Below the pieces are notes generated by a model that had not been told where the DNA came from, made no database searches, and saw nothing but the letters and a program-made list of their open reading frames with translations. From JBAXQQ01 sp037131695 (GTDB taxonomy: Bacteria > Armatimonadota > Hebobacteria > CAIYQO01), in NCBI GenBank assembly GCA_964638715.1, contig CAZWZF010000023.1, positions 1 to 64,000 of the forward strand: a DNA stretch of 64,000 nt, in the 5' to 3' direction. The stretch's first letter is position 1. Every line of letters starts with the position of its first letter. Below, in pieces: positions 8,464-17,251 of this stretch. Made by a program: the position numbers and the translations under genes.

Positions 8464-8604
8464 TTTTTAAGAATTATCCTTTCGATTCTCTTGGAACTGC
8501 TATGACGTAATATTCTATCCATACTGCATTAGAATCGTCAAGTTTTAAGATGCTCTTTTTATGTATATTCCAGATTTATTTATAAAATCTTAATTAAAAA
8601 TAAT

Positions 8605-9993
8605 TTAATTAAGCAATAACAGTCTTGCGCAATCACGCAAAGGGTCATGATAAGATGGGTAAACCTGCATCATATCAGCAATATCGCCAATACTGATACC
8701 TGTTTTTATTATTAATGCAATTTCCTGCACCAGCATGCTGGCGTGTGGACCTGCTACAAACCCACCCAAAATCTTGCCTGTATTTATATTAGCCACTAAC
8801 TTAACAAATCCTTCTATTTCGCCACTTATTGCAGCACGATCACAACTGGAATAACTTACCTTCGCAACCGCTATACCTTCCATATCTTTACATTGGTCTT
8901 CAGTCATCCCCACACCAGCGAGTTCCGGTGATAAGTACGTTGCCCGGGGAACTATTGAATCTGAAAACTTTACAGTATTTTCATTGCCTATATTAATCCC
9001 GACATGACGACCTTCGGCTTCAGCAGTACTGTAAAACTGATATCGTCCGCCAGTTGCATCGCCACATACAAAAATGTGCGGAATAATCGTACGCAATGAT
9101 TCATCCACCTGTAATTTTCCGCGCTCAACACTTAAACCCGCCGCTTCAACATTCATACCATCCAATCGCGGACGTCTGCCGGTAGCGACTAATATTTCAT
9201 TTGCTATTATTGTTTCCTCAATTCCATCTTTATAAACAACGACAGCCTTGCCATTTTCTGCGGATTCTACCCGGAGAATATTAGCTGCCGTTTCTACTTT
9301 AACCCCGGCTTTTGTCAATATATCTGCTGCGGCAATTCCACAATCAGCATCTTCCATGGGCAATAATCTATTGGCAATTTCTAATAATACAACTTTAACG
9401 CCAAAACGAGCATAAATTAACGCAAATTCGCAGCCAACTGCACCACCGCCAATAATTGTGATGCTTTCCGGCAATTTAGGTTGTGAGATGGCATGCATAT
9501 AAGTTATTGGTTTTATATCCATTAATCCTGGGATAGGTGGAAACGTTGGATGAGCGCCAACGGAGATAACAATGTAATCAGCGGTAAAGCTATCTGCGCC
9601 TACTCCAATGGTATGAGAATCAATAAATTTGGCTTTGCCTTTTGTGAATAGAATTCCTTCATCAGCAAGTTTTTCAGGACTGCAGTTATTAGCCAAGTCA
9701 GCTAAAATGCGTGTTTTTCGCGCATTAATGGATGCATAGTCAAAACCTATAACCTCACAGAATATCCCATAATTTCCGGCATCAGTGGCTGTCTTTAAAA
9801 TACCTGCAGATTCTAAAAGTAATTTTGTTGGCAAACATGTCCACCACAAACAATCACCACCCGGCTTGGTAGCTTCTATAACTCTTACAGTCATACCGCG
9901 GGCATTTGCATTACGGGCAACATTCAATCCGGCGGTACCACCGCCAATTACGATTATATCTGTATGTTTATCATTCATTATATTCATATCCAC
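8605..9993 (-). CDS. FAD-dependent pyridine nucleotide-disulfide oxidoreductase
   Basis: This 462-residue flavoprotein belongs to the class that includes dihydrolipoamide dehydrogenase and mercuric reductase. It has the N-terminal FAD motif IIVIGGGTAGLNVA, a redox-active CxxxxC pair (Cys48 and Cys53 in GGDCLWWTCLPTK), the NAD(P) motif IIGGGAVGCEFA, the second FAD motif IFVCGDATGG and a C-terminal dimerisation domain. The active-site segment differs from the usual GGTCLNxGCIPSK, and the C-terminal HP motif of lipoamide dehydrogenases reads YPSYHDPL. The substrate is unknown. The start is uncertain: GTG 9993, ATG 9987 and ATG 9978 are all in frame, with no strong ribosome-binding site. It may be read through from hypE, 62 nt upstream. 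Confidence 0.85.
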   Translation of the reverse strand: MDMNIMNDKHTDIIVIGGGTAGLNVARNANARGMTVRVIEATKPGGDCLWWTCLPTKLLLESAGILKTATDAGNYGIFCEVIGFDYASINARKTRILADLANNCSPEKLADEGILFTKGKAKFIDSHTIGVGADSFTADYIVISVGAHPTFPPIPGLMDIKPITYMHAISQPKLPESITIIGGGAVGCEFALIYARFGVKVVLLEIANRLLPMEDADCGIAAADILTKAGVKVETAANILRVESAENGKAVVVYKDGIEETIIANEILVATGRRPRLDGMNVEAAGLSVERGKLQVDESLRTIIPHIFVCGDATGGRYQFYSTAEAEGRHVGINIGNENTVKFSDSIVPRATYLSPELAGVGMTEDQCKDMEGIAVAKVSYSSCDRAAISGEIEGFVKLVANINTGKILGGFVAGPHASMLVQEIALIIKTGISIGDIADMMQVYPSYHDPLRDCARLLLLN

Positions 9994-10055
9994 TTGTTTA
10001 TATTACCAAATATTCCCCACTTGACGATAGATTAAATCAGATGAGTTCAATCTTT

Positions 10056-11057
10056 TTAGCATATCCGGGGAGTTTGTTCAATCGTCTGCATATCCAATAT
10101 TCGTTTGCCAGTTACGGTCTGCAATAACACTTTTCCTGCCGGTTCGTTAGTTACAGAACCGATAATTGCTGCTTGCTGCGAGTATTTGTTATTACACAGT
10201 ACCTGCAGCACTTCATTAGCAACATTTCTCGGGCAAATGATAATTAACTTCCCTTCATTTGCCAGGTATAACGGATCAAGACCCAAAAGTTCGCAAAATC
10301 CGCGTATTTCATTTTTTACCGGTATATCGTCTTCCCGCAATATCATGCCGGTATTGCTTTGTGCTGCTAATTCGTTAAGTGTTGTCGCTATGCCGCCTCG
10401 GGTTGGGTCGCGCATTGCATTTATTTGCAAACCAGAAGCTGCCAAATCATTCACCACACTAACCATGGGAGCGCAATCTGATATTATATCTGCCTTAAAG
10501 TTAAAACTTTCACGCGCCAACATTACAGCACATCCATGGTCGCCTATTGTACCGGTGATAATAATTGTGTCTCCGGGTGTTATACACGCTGGGTTTGGGC
10601 GAAAATCGTCGCACATAATGCCAATTCCTGATGTATTTATAAATATTCCGTCAGCTTTGCCATGAGGAACAATTTTCGTGTCGCCGGCAACAATTTTAAT
10701 ATAACATTCTGCTGCTGTTTTTGCCATACTTTCAACTATTTCATCTAACTTTTCAATACTGAATCCTTCTTCAATTATGAAACCGCAGCTTAAATATGCC
10801 GGTACAGCACCACCACAAACCAGATCATTTACAGTACCGCATACTGCCAATTTGCCTATATTGCCACCCGGGAAAAATATTGGACTTATCACGAAAGAAT
10901 CTGTTGTAAATGCTATCTCATTGTTGTCCAAAATAAGCTCTGCTGCATCATTAGCACCAACTGTTTGCCTGCCAAAATGCCGGACAAAAATGTTTGTTAT
11001 TAATTCCCATGTCAATCGTCCGCCATTGCCGTGAGATAATGTTATGACTTTATCCAT
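10056..11057 (-). CDS. hypE: Hydrogenase maturation protein HypE
   Basis: This 333-residue protein dehydrates the carbamoyl group on its C-terminal cysteine to give the cyanide ligand of the [NiFe] centre, using ATP. The sequence ends in the diagnostic PRIC, and starts with the family segment ITLSHGNGGRLTWELI followed by a NDAAEL motif. The start follows the hypD stop directly, with no gap. HypE acts with HypF, which charges the cysteine, and with HypC-HypD, which receives the cyanide. All are encoded in the same unit here. Confidence 0.95.
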   Translation of the reverse strand: MDKVITLSHGNGGRLTWELITNIFVRHFGRQTVGANDAAELILDNNEIAFTTDSFVISPIFFPGGNIGKLAVCGTVNDLVCGGAVPAYLSCGFIIEEGFSIEKLDEIVESMAKTAAECYIKIVAGDTKIVPHGKADGIFINTSGIGIMCDDFRPNPACITPGDTIIITGTIGDHGCAVMLARESFNFKADIISDCAPMVSVVNDLAASGLQINAMRDPTRGGIATTLNELAAQSNTGMILREDDIPVKNEIRGFCELLGLDPLYLANEGKLIIICPRNVANEVLQVLCNNKYSQQAAIIGSVTNEPAGKVLLQTVTGKRILDMQTIEQTPRIC

Positions 11058-12155
11058 CTATTTAGATTCTCGCTTATATCTGTAATATGCTGCGCATGCG
11101 CCTTCTGATGAAACCATACATGCCCCGATAGGATTTTCCGGTGTGCATGATTCTGCATAAAGTGGACAATCCGCAGGAGTTATTTTTCCCCGCAATACTT
11201 CACCACATCTGCAGGGAGTATTTTCATCATCTGTGAAAGTTGGCAAATTTAATCTTATTTCAGCATCATGATGGTCATATTTTTTACGCAGCTTTAATCC
11301 AGAGCCTGGAATATTACCAATACCGCGCCATACGGCATCGCATGGTTCATAAACTTCATCAATTACTGCTAATGCGTGAATGTTGCCGTCTTTTTTAACC
11401 ACCCGTGAATAAAGGTTATCTACACCGGCAATTTCACCATTGCAATGACGCATTATTGATAAAATCGAGGCAAGTATATCTGCCGGCTCAAATCCTGTCA
11501 CTGCACCTGGTATTCCTGTACGCGCACAAAACTCGCTGTAAAAATTAGTTCCTATAATTGCACTGACATGACCGGGTAAAATTAAACCATCTATCTTAAT
11601 TTCTTTATCATTAGCCAGTGCATTAAGAGCAGCCGGCATTGTTTTATGAGCAGTCAGCATAACAAAATTATTTATTAACATTTCATACATCTTTAAAATA
11701 GTCAATGCAGTTACTGGTATCGTCGTTTCAAATCCTACCGCTAAAAATACCACTATTTTATCAGGATTATCGGTACAAAGTTTAATACAATCAAGCGGAG
11801 AATAAACAGTCCGTATATCTGCTCCTTGCATTCGCATTTGTGTAAGCGATGTTGAACTGCCAGGTACTCGAATCAAGTCGCCAAAGGTTGCAATAATAGT
11901 ATTTGGCATTTTAGCAATATAACATGCGGCATCAATATACGATGTTCCAGTAACACATACCGGACAGCCGGGGCCGCTGATTAACCGAACATTCGCAGGC
12001 AGCAAATCACGAATACCATATCTCATTACTGCCATTGTATGAGTACCGCAAACTTCCATAATAGCTAAAGGACGACCAGAATAACTTTGAATTTTCTCTA
12101 TTTCAGCGTTTATTACCACCGGGTCGCGAAATGGCTTATTAATATCAAACATCAT
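11058..12155 (-). CDS. hypD: Hydrogenase maturation protein HypD
   Basis: This 365-residue iron-sulfur scaffold protein assembles the Fe(CN)2CO unit with HypC. Conserved segments are MEVCGTHTMAVMRYG, SGPGCPVCVTG, and the C-terminal cysteine-rich region CRCGEVLRGKITP...CPLYAESCTPENPIGACMVSSEGACAAYY, which carries the cluster ligands. ATG 12155 overlaps the end of hypC by 11 nt. A second in-frame ATG follows immediately at 12152 and is equally possible. Confidence 0.96.
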   Translation of the reverse strand: MMFDINKPFRDPVVINAEIEKIQSYSGRPLAIMEVCGTHTMAVMRYGIRDLLPANVRLISGPGCPVCVTGTSYIDAACYIAKMPNTIIATFGDLIRVPGSSTSLTQMRMQGADIRTVYSPLDCIKLCTDNPDKIVVFLAVGFETTIPVTALTILKMYEMLINNFVMLTAHKTMPAALNALANDKEIKIDGLILPGHVSAIIGTNFYSEFCARTGIPGAVTGFEPADILASILSIMRHCNGEIAGVDNLYSRVVKKDGNIHALAVIDEVYEPCDAVWRGIGNIPGSGLKLRKKYDHHDAEIRLNLPTFTDDENTPCRCGEVLRGKITPADCPLYAESCTPENPIGACMVSSEGACAAYYRYKRESK

Positions 12156-12378
12156 CTTTACTCAGCAACCCGCCTAATTCATGAAATAATTCAATCGTCT
12201 GCATCGCTTCCGCTTCATCAATCTTTTCAATGGCATATCCGGCATGAATCATCAAATAATCACCAATCTGCACATTTTTTACCATATCTATTGCTATGCG
12301 ATTTTTAACACCCATAATATCTACGGTTGCTACATTTCCGTCTATTTCTTCAACTTTACCAGGAATAGCTAAACACAT
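12145..12378 (-). CDS. hypC: Hydrogenase maturation chaperone HypC
   Basis: This 77-residue HypC/HupF chaperone starts with the obligatory MCLAIPGKV, whose Cys2 binds iron and the hydrogenase large subunit, and continues with the YLMIHAGYAIEKID segment. It overlaps hypF by 10 nt at its start and hypD by 11 nt at its end, a tightly coupled translational arrangement. Confidence 0.97.
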   Translation of the reverse strand: MCLAIPGKVEEIDGNVATVDIMGVKNRIAIDMVKNVQIGDYLMIHAGYAIEKIDEAEAMQTIELFHELGGLLSKDDV

Positions 12379-14651
12379 TTTAACTCACCTTTACGGTACA
12401 ATGCCAATACCGCTTGTCCAAGTGAAATACCGCCATCATTAGCTGGCAGCAATCGATTGAGCATTACATTAAAATCAGCTGATTTCAATAGATAATTTAC
12501 CCTTTCTAATAAATAAATATTCTGAAAAACACCACCTGACAACGCAATATAGTTTATTTGTTCTTTATTTCGTAATTTAAAAGCCATCTGTAAGATTATT
12601 TCTGCTACTGTTTCGTGGAATCTGGCAGCTATAAAAGATGATGAATATCCGTGATTTCTATCTTCTACAACCCCGTTTATTATACCAGAAATTCCCACTG
12701 TTATTGTCTCGCCATCAATAATATTAAATGGATAACTATTTATTTCACCATTATTGTTATTTGCAGCAAACTCCAATTCAATAGCCGCTTGCCCTTCATA
12801 AGTAACCGTTTTTCGCATCCCGATAATTGCGCTGACAGCGTCAAATAACCTTCCCATACTTGATGTCCGGTAAGTATTTGTCTTATTTGCAATTAACGAC
12901 GACAATAATTCAATATCAGTCGCATTTTCACCTAATATAGTTGCATCCAAACCAAATTGATTAAGATATCCAAGTGCTGATTTCCACGGCGTACTTCGTC
13001 CCTGCTCTGCTGGCAAATCGACATATTCCAAATGTGCAGACCGTTGCAGGTTATCTAAAGCGCCGGTAAAAAATTCTCCACCCCAAATATTGCCGTCATC
13101 ACCATAACCTGTACCATCAAATGCTATTCCAATTATTTTCCCATTATAATTATTCTCTGCCATGCAACTGGCAATATGTGCGCGATGATGTTGAACCTGT
13201 ATAACTGGCAAACCGCTGTCATAAGCATATTTTGTAGACAAATAATTCGGATGCAGGTCGCATACTATATATTTAGGTGACACGCCTAATAAATCAGAGA
13301 GCAGTTTTATACCATTAATGTATGCTGTGAATGTTTCATAATTTTCTAAATCGCCAATATGATGACTAACAAAAAAATTATTTCCGTCATTCAAACAAAA
13401 TGAATTCTTCAGATGACCACCACAAGCGATGATATTTGATCTGTTTTTTATAAATTCAACTGTAATTGAAGTGGGAACATAGCCACGTGAACGCCGCAAA
13501 AAATATGGTTTATTATCAAATATTCTCGTTACAGAATCATCAACACGGGTATGGATTGGCCGGTTATGACTCAATATATAATCAGCAATTCCATCTAATT
13601 TGACATTCACTTCAGCATCTTCATAAACAATTGGTTCATCACTGATATTTGCGCTGGTCATCACCAGATATTTTAAACCACTGCTATGAAATAATTGTAA
13701 ATGAATCGGTGTGTATGGAAGCATAACCCCCAGATTATTGTTTTTCGGCGCAATCTCTGCTGGTAATATTTCTTCATTTTTCTTCAATAATACAATCGGC
13801 GCTGCAGATGATGATAAAAGTGCTTCTTCGACTTCTGATATGATGCAAATATCTTTAATAGCAGTTAAATCTGCTGCCATTATCGCAAACGGTTTTTCAT
13901 CACGTTTCTTTCGTTTACGTAATCTATTTACCGCATTCACATCGGATGCATTGCATGCCAGATGATACCCGCCAATTCCTTTAACCGCGATAATCTTACC
14001 AGATTTTAATAATTCACCAGTTTGTATCATCGCAGCATTTTTAATTGAAATGTTATCACCATTAATTTCAGTTAATTCCACCTGTGGTCCGCATTTATGA
14101 CAGGATATTGGTTGTGCGTGAAACCTTCTATTTCTCGGATTGTTATACTCATTTTGACAATCACCACACATCTCAAATTCAGCCATTGTAGTATTGCACC
14201 GATCATACGGAACTGATTTAACAATAGAATACCGTGGACCGCAATTTGTACAATTTATCAGGGGATATTGAAATCTGCGGTTTGAATTGTCAAATAATTC
14301 ACGTTTGCAATCATCACAAATAGCTAAATCAGCAGATACATTGTTCACCGAATTCTCAACGTCACAACTATCAGCAATGATAAAGTTATCATGATTTTTA
14401 AGTGGTATTGAGATAGTTGAAATGTTATTGATTTTAGCTGCCGGTGGCGGGTTTACTTCAATTTTTTTTATAAATATATTTAAGCTGTTTATATCACCTT
14501 CGGCTAAAATATATACATTGGCTCCGATGTTTTTAACGTAACCAGTGATACCTATTTCATGCGCCAGACAATATACAAAGGGGCGAAAACCTACCCCCTG
14601 CACAACACCAGAAATATTAATTCCCCAACATTCAATCTTTTCACTCTTCAC
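12369..14651 (-). CDS. hypF: Carbamoyltransferase HypF
   Basis: This 760-residue enzyme makes the thiocarbamate on HypE from carbamoyl phosphate and ATP. Domains in order are an N-terminal acylphosphatase (GVVQGVGFRPFVYCLA), two Cys4 zinc motifs (CDDCKRELF...CTNCGPRY and CGDCQNEY...CHKCGPQ), a YrdC-like domain, and a Kae1/carbamoyltransferase-like C-terminal domain (VQHHRAHIASCMAEN, AFDGTGYGDDGNIWGGE). The start is GTG 14651, embedded in a purine-rich GAAGAGT heptamer array just after the DUF512 gene stop. Start choice is therefore less certain than the identity. Confidence 0.94.
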   Translation of the reverse strand: MKSEKIECWGINISGVVQGVGFRPFVYCLAHEIGITGYVKNIGANVYILAEGDINSLNIFIKKIEVNPPPAAKINNISTISIPLKNHDNFIIADSCDVENSVNNVSADLAICDDCKRELFDNSNRRFQYPLINCTNCGPRYSIVKSVPYDRCNTTMAEFEMCGDCQNEYNNPRNRRFHAQPISCHKCGPQVELTEINGDNISIKNAAMIQTGELLKSGKIIAVKGIGGYHLACNASDVNAVNRLRKRKKRDEKPFAIMAADLTAIKDICIISEVEEALLSSSAAPIVLLKKNEEILPAEIAPKNNNLGVMLPYTPIHLQLFHSSGLKYLVMTSANISDEPIVYEDAEVNVKLDGIADYILSHNRPIHTRVDDSVTRIFDNKPYFLRRSRGYVPTSITVEFIKNRSNIIACGGHLKNSFCLNDGNNFFVSHHIGDLENYETFTAYINGIKLLSDLLGVSPKYIVCDLHPNYLSTKYAYDSGLPVIQVQHHRAHIASCMAENNYNGKIIGIAFDGTGYGDDGNIWGGEFFTGALDNLQRSAHLEYVDLPAEQGRSTPWKSALGYLNQFGLDATILGENATDIELLSSLIANKTNTYRTSSMGRLFDAVSAIIGMRKTVTYEGQAAIELEFAANNNNGEINSYPFNIIDGETITVGISGIINGVVEDRNHGYSSSFIAARFHETVAEIILQMAFKLRNKEQINYIALSGGVFQNIYLLERVNYLLKSADFNVMLNRLLPANDGGISLGQAVLALYRKGELKCV

Positions 14652-14662
14652 TCTTCACTCTT
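14641..14662. repeat. Heptamer (GAAGAGT on minus strand) array over the hypF start
   Basis: Three near-perfect copies of a 7-bp unit (CACTCTT on the plus strand) cover the GTG start and ribosome-binding region of hypF. Each unit contains a GTG in a different frame, so gain or loss of a unit would change which GTG is in frame. This is the second heptamer array in the window after 5601-5661. Confidence 0.75.
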
Positions 14663-14672
14663 CTCTCTTCTT

Positions 14673-16034
14673 CTACACTTCGCCATCATATTCATCAGAT
14701 ATTTCAAGTTCCCAATCAGGAGTTACCAACGAATTATATACTCCCAGTGGCTCTTCACATAATACAATTTCTGGTGATTTGCCATATTTCTCTGCTATTG
14801 CCAATTGTATTTTATCAATATCCATATCATCAATCATTAAGCCGGTAGATTGTGATACGCAGAATGTTGGAAGAATTATTTTATCTGGAATTGATATGCT
14901 TCCTAACGCTTCAATGATGTCATTTCCCGCTATTAATCCAGCAATGGTTATGCCTTCACCTAAAAATTTGTTATTAACAGTCAATACAGAAATATTTAAT
15001 TTTCCATATTTTTTCATTCTGTCTGCAAGATGTTTTATTAGCGATTCTGCCAATATTCCAGTTACTAAAACTACTGACTCTTTATGAAATTTCGGTTTAA
15101 AGCCGTCAGGTAAATCATCTATCTGGTCATAAAATGAACGCCACATGCCAATGCCATTTTCTATCTGCAGATAATCATCGTAATCATCAGATGGCGGTAG
15201 TGGAATATTTGCTAATAGATACAACTCATCAGCAGCATAAACGATGCCATATCCACTATCTTTTTTGCACTGCTGTTGGATTTTATTAATGGTTTGTATA
15301 ACTTTACGAGCGTCATCTTTAGTGACAGCACGAATATCTTCACAGTCTGCACGATGTTTGGAAAGCCCAACCGGAACAACGCCAATTGATTCGATATTGC
15401 TGCCTAAATTTACTAAATCTGTTAATGTTTTATCCAATTCGACGTCATCATTCCAATCCGGACACAATACTATCTGGCAATGCAGGATAATATCCATATC
15501 AAGTAATCGATGTAATTGCGGCAATATCGCCGGAGCATCATCATTTCTCAACATTTTTCGCCGCAAAACATCGTTTGTGGTATGAATAGATATATATAAC
15601 GGAGAAATACCATCCTGATTAATTCTTTCAAAATCTTCATCGGTAAAATTAGTCAAAGACAAAAAGTTGCCATGAATATACGACAACCTGTAATCATCAT
15701 CCCTTAATTTTAATGATGCGCGTGAATTTGGCGGCAACTGATCTTCAAAGCAAAATATACAATTATTCTCACATCTCATAATATCATCAAATAACTCTTC
15801 TTCAAACAAAATCCCCAATACATCATCTTTTTTTAACGTGATATCTTTTTCATAATTTTTATTTTCACGCTGTAATTTTAATTTAACTTTTTTTGCAGAT
15901 ATTAATGTTGACCACTCTATAACATCGCGTGGAACTACACCGTTTATATCTATCAGAAAATCACCTTCGCGTATTCCAACGGCATCACCGATGCTGCCTT
16001 TTAACACGTGTAATATTTTTATTTTATTTGTCAT
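14673..16034 (-). CDS. DUF512-family putative radical SAM protein with N-terminal PDZ-like domain
   Basis: This 453-residue protein has an N-terminal PDZ-like segment (about 5-60: VLKGSIGDAVGIREGDFLIDING), a CxxxCxxC cluster motif with Cys88, Cys92 and Cys95 (MRCENNCIFCFEDQLP), and the long DUF512 C-terminal region. The cysteine pattern and following RDDDYRLSYIHGNFLSLTN are typical of this conserved family, whose biochemical role is not established to my knowledge. It is first in the minus-strand unit leading to hypF, 21 nt upstream. Cotranscription with hydrogenase maturation genes is noted but is not proof of a shared function. Confidence 0.85.
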   Translation of the reverse strand: MTNKIKILHVLKGSIGDAVGIREGDFLIDINGVVPRDVIEWSTLISAKKVKLKLQRENKNYEKDITLKKDDVLGILFEEELFDDIMRCENNCIFCFEDQLPPNSRASLKLRDDDYRLSYIHGNFLSLTNFTDEDFERINQDGISPLYISIHTTNDVLRRKMLRNDDAPAILPQLHRLLDMDIILHCQIVLCPDWNDDVELDKTLTDLVNLGSNIESIGVVPVGLSKHRADCEDIRAVTKDDARKVIQTINKIQQQCKKDSGYGIVYAADELYLLANIPLPPSDDYDDYLQIENGIGMWRSFYDQIDDLPDGFKPKFHKESVVLVTGILAESLIKHLADRMKKYGKLNISVLTVNNKFLGEGITIAGLIAGNDIIEALGSISIPDKIILPTFCVSQSTGLMIDDMDIDKIQLAIAEKYGKSPEIVLCEEPLGVYNSLVTPDWELEISDEYDGEV

Positions 16035-16114
16035 TTTGTACCGCCGGTTTTATTTTGAGGAAAATCTCTCTTAAAGTCAAATATAATATAAGTTTGAAGC
16101 TAATCTTTGCGGGG

Positions 16115-16142
16115 AAACATGTTTAAAAGGGAAAATATTCCC
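16115..16142 (+). promoter_or_regulatory. Inverted repeats upstream of superoxide reductase
   Basis: The perfect palindrome AAACATGTTT (16115-16124) is followed closely by GGGAA-N4-TTCCC (16129-16142), 28 bp before the superoxide reductase ATG. Two dyads in a divergent intergenic region next to an oxidative-stress gene could be regulator sites. The sequences do not match the classic PerR box, so I name no regulator. Confidence 0.35.
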
Positions 16143-16169
16143 TAAAATGAAGAAGAGGAGTAATAATCA

Positions 16170-16547
16170 ATGGCAACTTCAATCGGTCAGACTTACAAAT
16201 GCAACCTATGCGGCAACGTTGTAGAATTAGTTTTTGTCGGTGACGGCACATTAGTCTGTTGTGGCGAAGACATGTCGCTTCTTGTAGAAAATACTGTAGA
16301 AGCAAGCAAAGAAAAGCATATCCCTATAGTAGAAAAAATCGAAAAAGGATTCAAAGTATCCGTCGGTTCCATCCCTCACCCAATGGAAGAGAAACACTAT
16401 ATTGCGTATGTAGAATTAATTGCAAATGGTGTAACTTACCGCAAAGATTTGAAGCCTGGCGATGAGCCGGTAGCTACCTTCTGCGTATGCGCCACCGAAG
16501 CAACTGCGAAAGCATATTGCAACCTTCATGGACTGTGGAAAGCGTAA
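16170..16547 (+). CDS. dfx: Two-iron superoxide reductase (desulfoferrodoxin)
   Basis: This 125-residue protein reduces superoxide to hydrogen peroxide without making oxygen, a common anaerobe defence. The rubredoxin-like centre I has Cys11, Cys14, Cys30 and Cys31. The catalytic centre II has His50, His70, His76, Cys117 and His120, with the EKH (48-50) containing the conserved catalytic Lys49. All ligands of the two-iron form are present. GAGGAG lies upstream of ATG 16170. The gene is followed by a hairpin repeat and then ferritin, making a small oxygen and iron protection locus. Confidence 0.97.
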   Translation: MATSIGQTYKCNLCGNVVELVFVGDGTLVCCGEDMSLLVENTVEASKEKHIPIVEKIEKGFKVSVGSIPHPMEEKHYIAYVELIANGVTYRKDLKPGDEPVATFCVCATEATAKAYCNLHGLWKA

Positions 16548-16563
16548 AATATAATTTATTTTA

Positions 16564-16621
16564 GACATGATTAACAACAATTTCATTTAATTGAAAAGCC
16601 AATAATCATGTTAATCATGTC
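16564..16621. repeat. Inverted repeat (GACATGATTAAC type) between dfx and ferritin
   Basis: The 12-base arm GACATGATTAAC (16564-16575) has its exact reverse complement at 16610-16621. The arms share the AATCATG/GTTAATC words with the repeats at 1169 and 3518. It may act as a weak terminator or RNA-stability element between the two genes. Confidence 0.6.
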
Positions 16622-16663
16622 AAAAATAAAATTTATGTATTTTCAAAAATTGAGGCAATTAAA

Positions 16664-17173
16664 ATGATTAGCGATAAAATCCAAAAGTCAATTAACGACC
16701 AGATAAACTTTGAATTGTATTCAGCATATATTTATGCTTCCATGTCGACATATTACCTGTCAATAAATTTGCCAGGTTTCGCCAACTGGATGCGGGTACA
16801 GGTACAGGAAGAGATGGCTCACGCCACTTTCATGTTTGATTATTTAAATCAGCGAGGAGGTCGCGTTTTATTGCAGCCAATTGCTGGCCCGGAGACTGAC
16901 TGGAGCGACCCGGCTGCACCTTTCAAACAAGCGTATGAGCACGAAGTGGAAGTAACAAAACGAATCCACAACATCATTAACGTTGCGACTGAAGAACGCG
17001 ACCATGCCACCATCAACTTTTACCAGTGGTTCGTAAAAGAACAGGTTGAAGAAGAAGCTAATACTGATGGTGTATGCAGGCAGATGACATTGGTAGGCAA
17101 TGACAAAAGCGGACTTTTCATGATTGACCGCGAATTAGCCACCCGGGTATTCATGGCACCGGTGATGGTATAG
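16664..17173 (+). CDS. ftn: Non-haem ferritin
   Basis: This 169-residue cytoplasmic iron-storage protein has the ferroxidase ligands Glu17, Glu50, His53, Glu94 and Gln127, with Glu130 nearby, within a four-helix bundle. Length and motifs fit the bacterial FtnA type rather than bacterioferritin, since I see no equivalent of the haem-binding methionine. The ribosome-binding sequence upstream (GAGGCAATTAAA) is moderate. It is probably cotranscribed with, or regulated alongside, superoxide reductase. It ends in a strong terminator. Confidence 0.95.
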   Translation: MISDKIQKSINDQINFELYSAYIYASMSTYYLSINLPGFANWMRVQVQEEMAHATFMFDYLNQRGGRVLLQPIAGPETDWSDPAAPFKQAYEHEVEVTKRIHNIINVATEERDHATINFYQWFVKEQVEEEANTDGVCRQMTLVGNDKSGLFMIDRELATRVFMAPVMV

Positions 17174-17195
17174 CGAATATAATAAGATGAATAAA

Positions 17196-17240
17196 AATAA
17201 AATCTCACCGATTTAAATTGGTGAGATTTTATTTTTTATT
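17196..17240. terminator. Terminator between ferritin and the convergent glycosidase-like gene
   Basis: A perfect 14-bp stem (17196-17209 with 17220-17233) with a 10-nt loop is followed by T-rich sequence to about 17240. The opposite arm is A-rich upstream, so it can also end the minus-strand gene that stops at 17252. Confidence 0.92.
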
Positions 17241-17251
17241 ATCAACTATTC

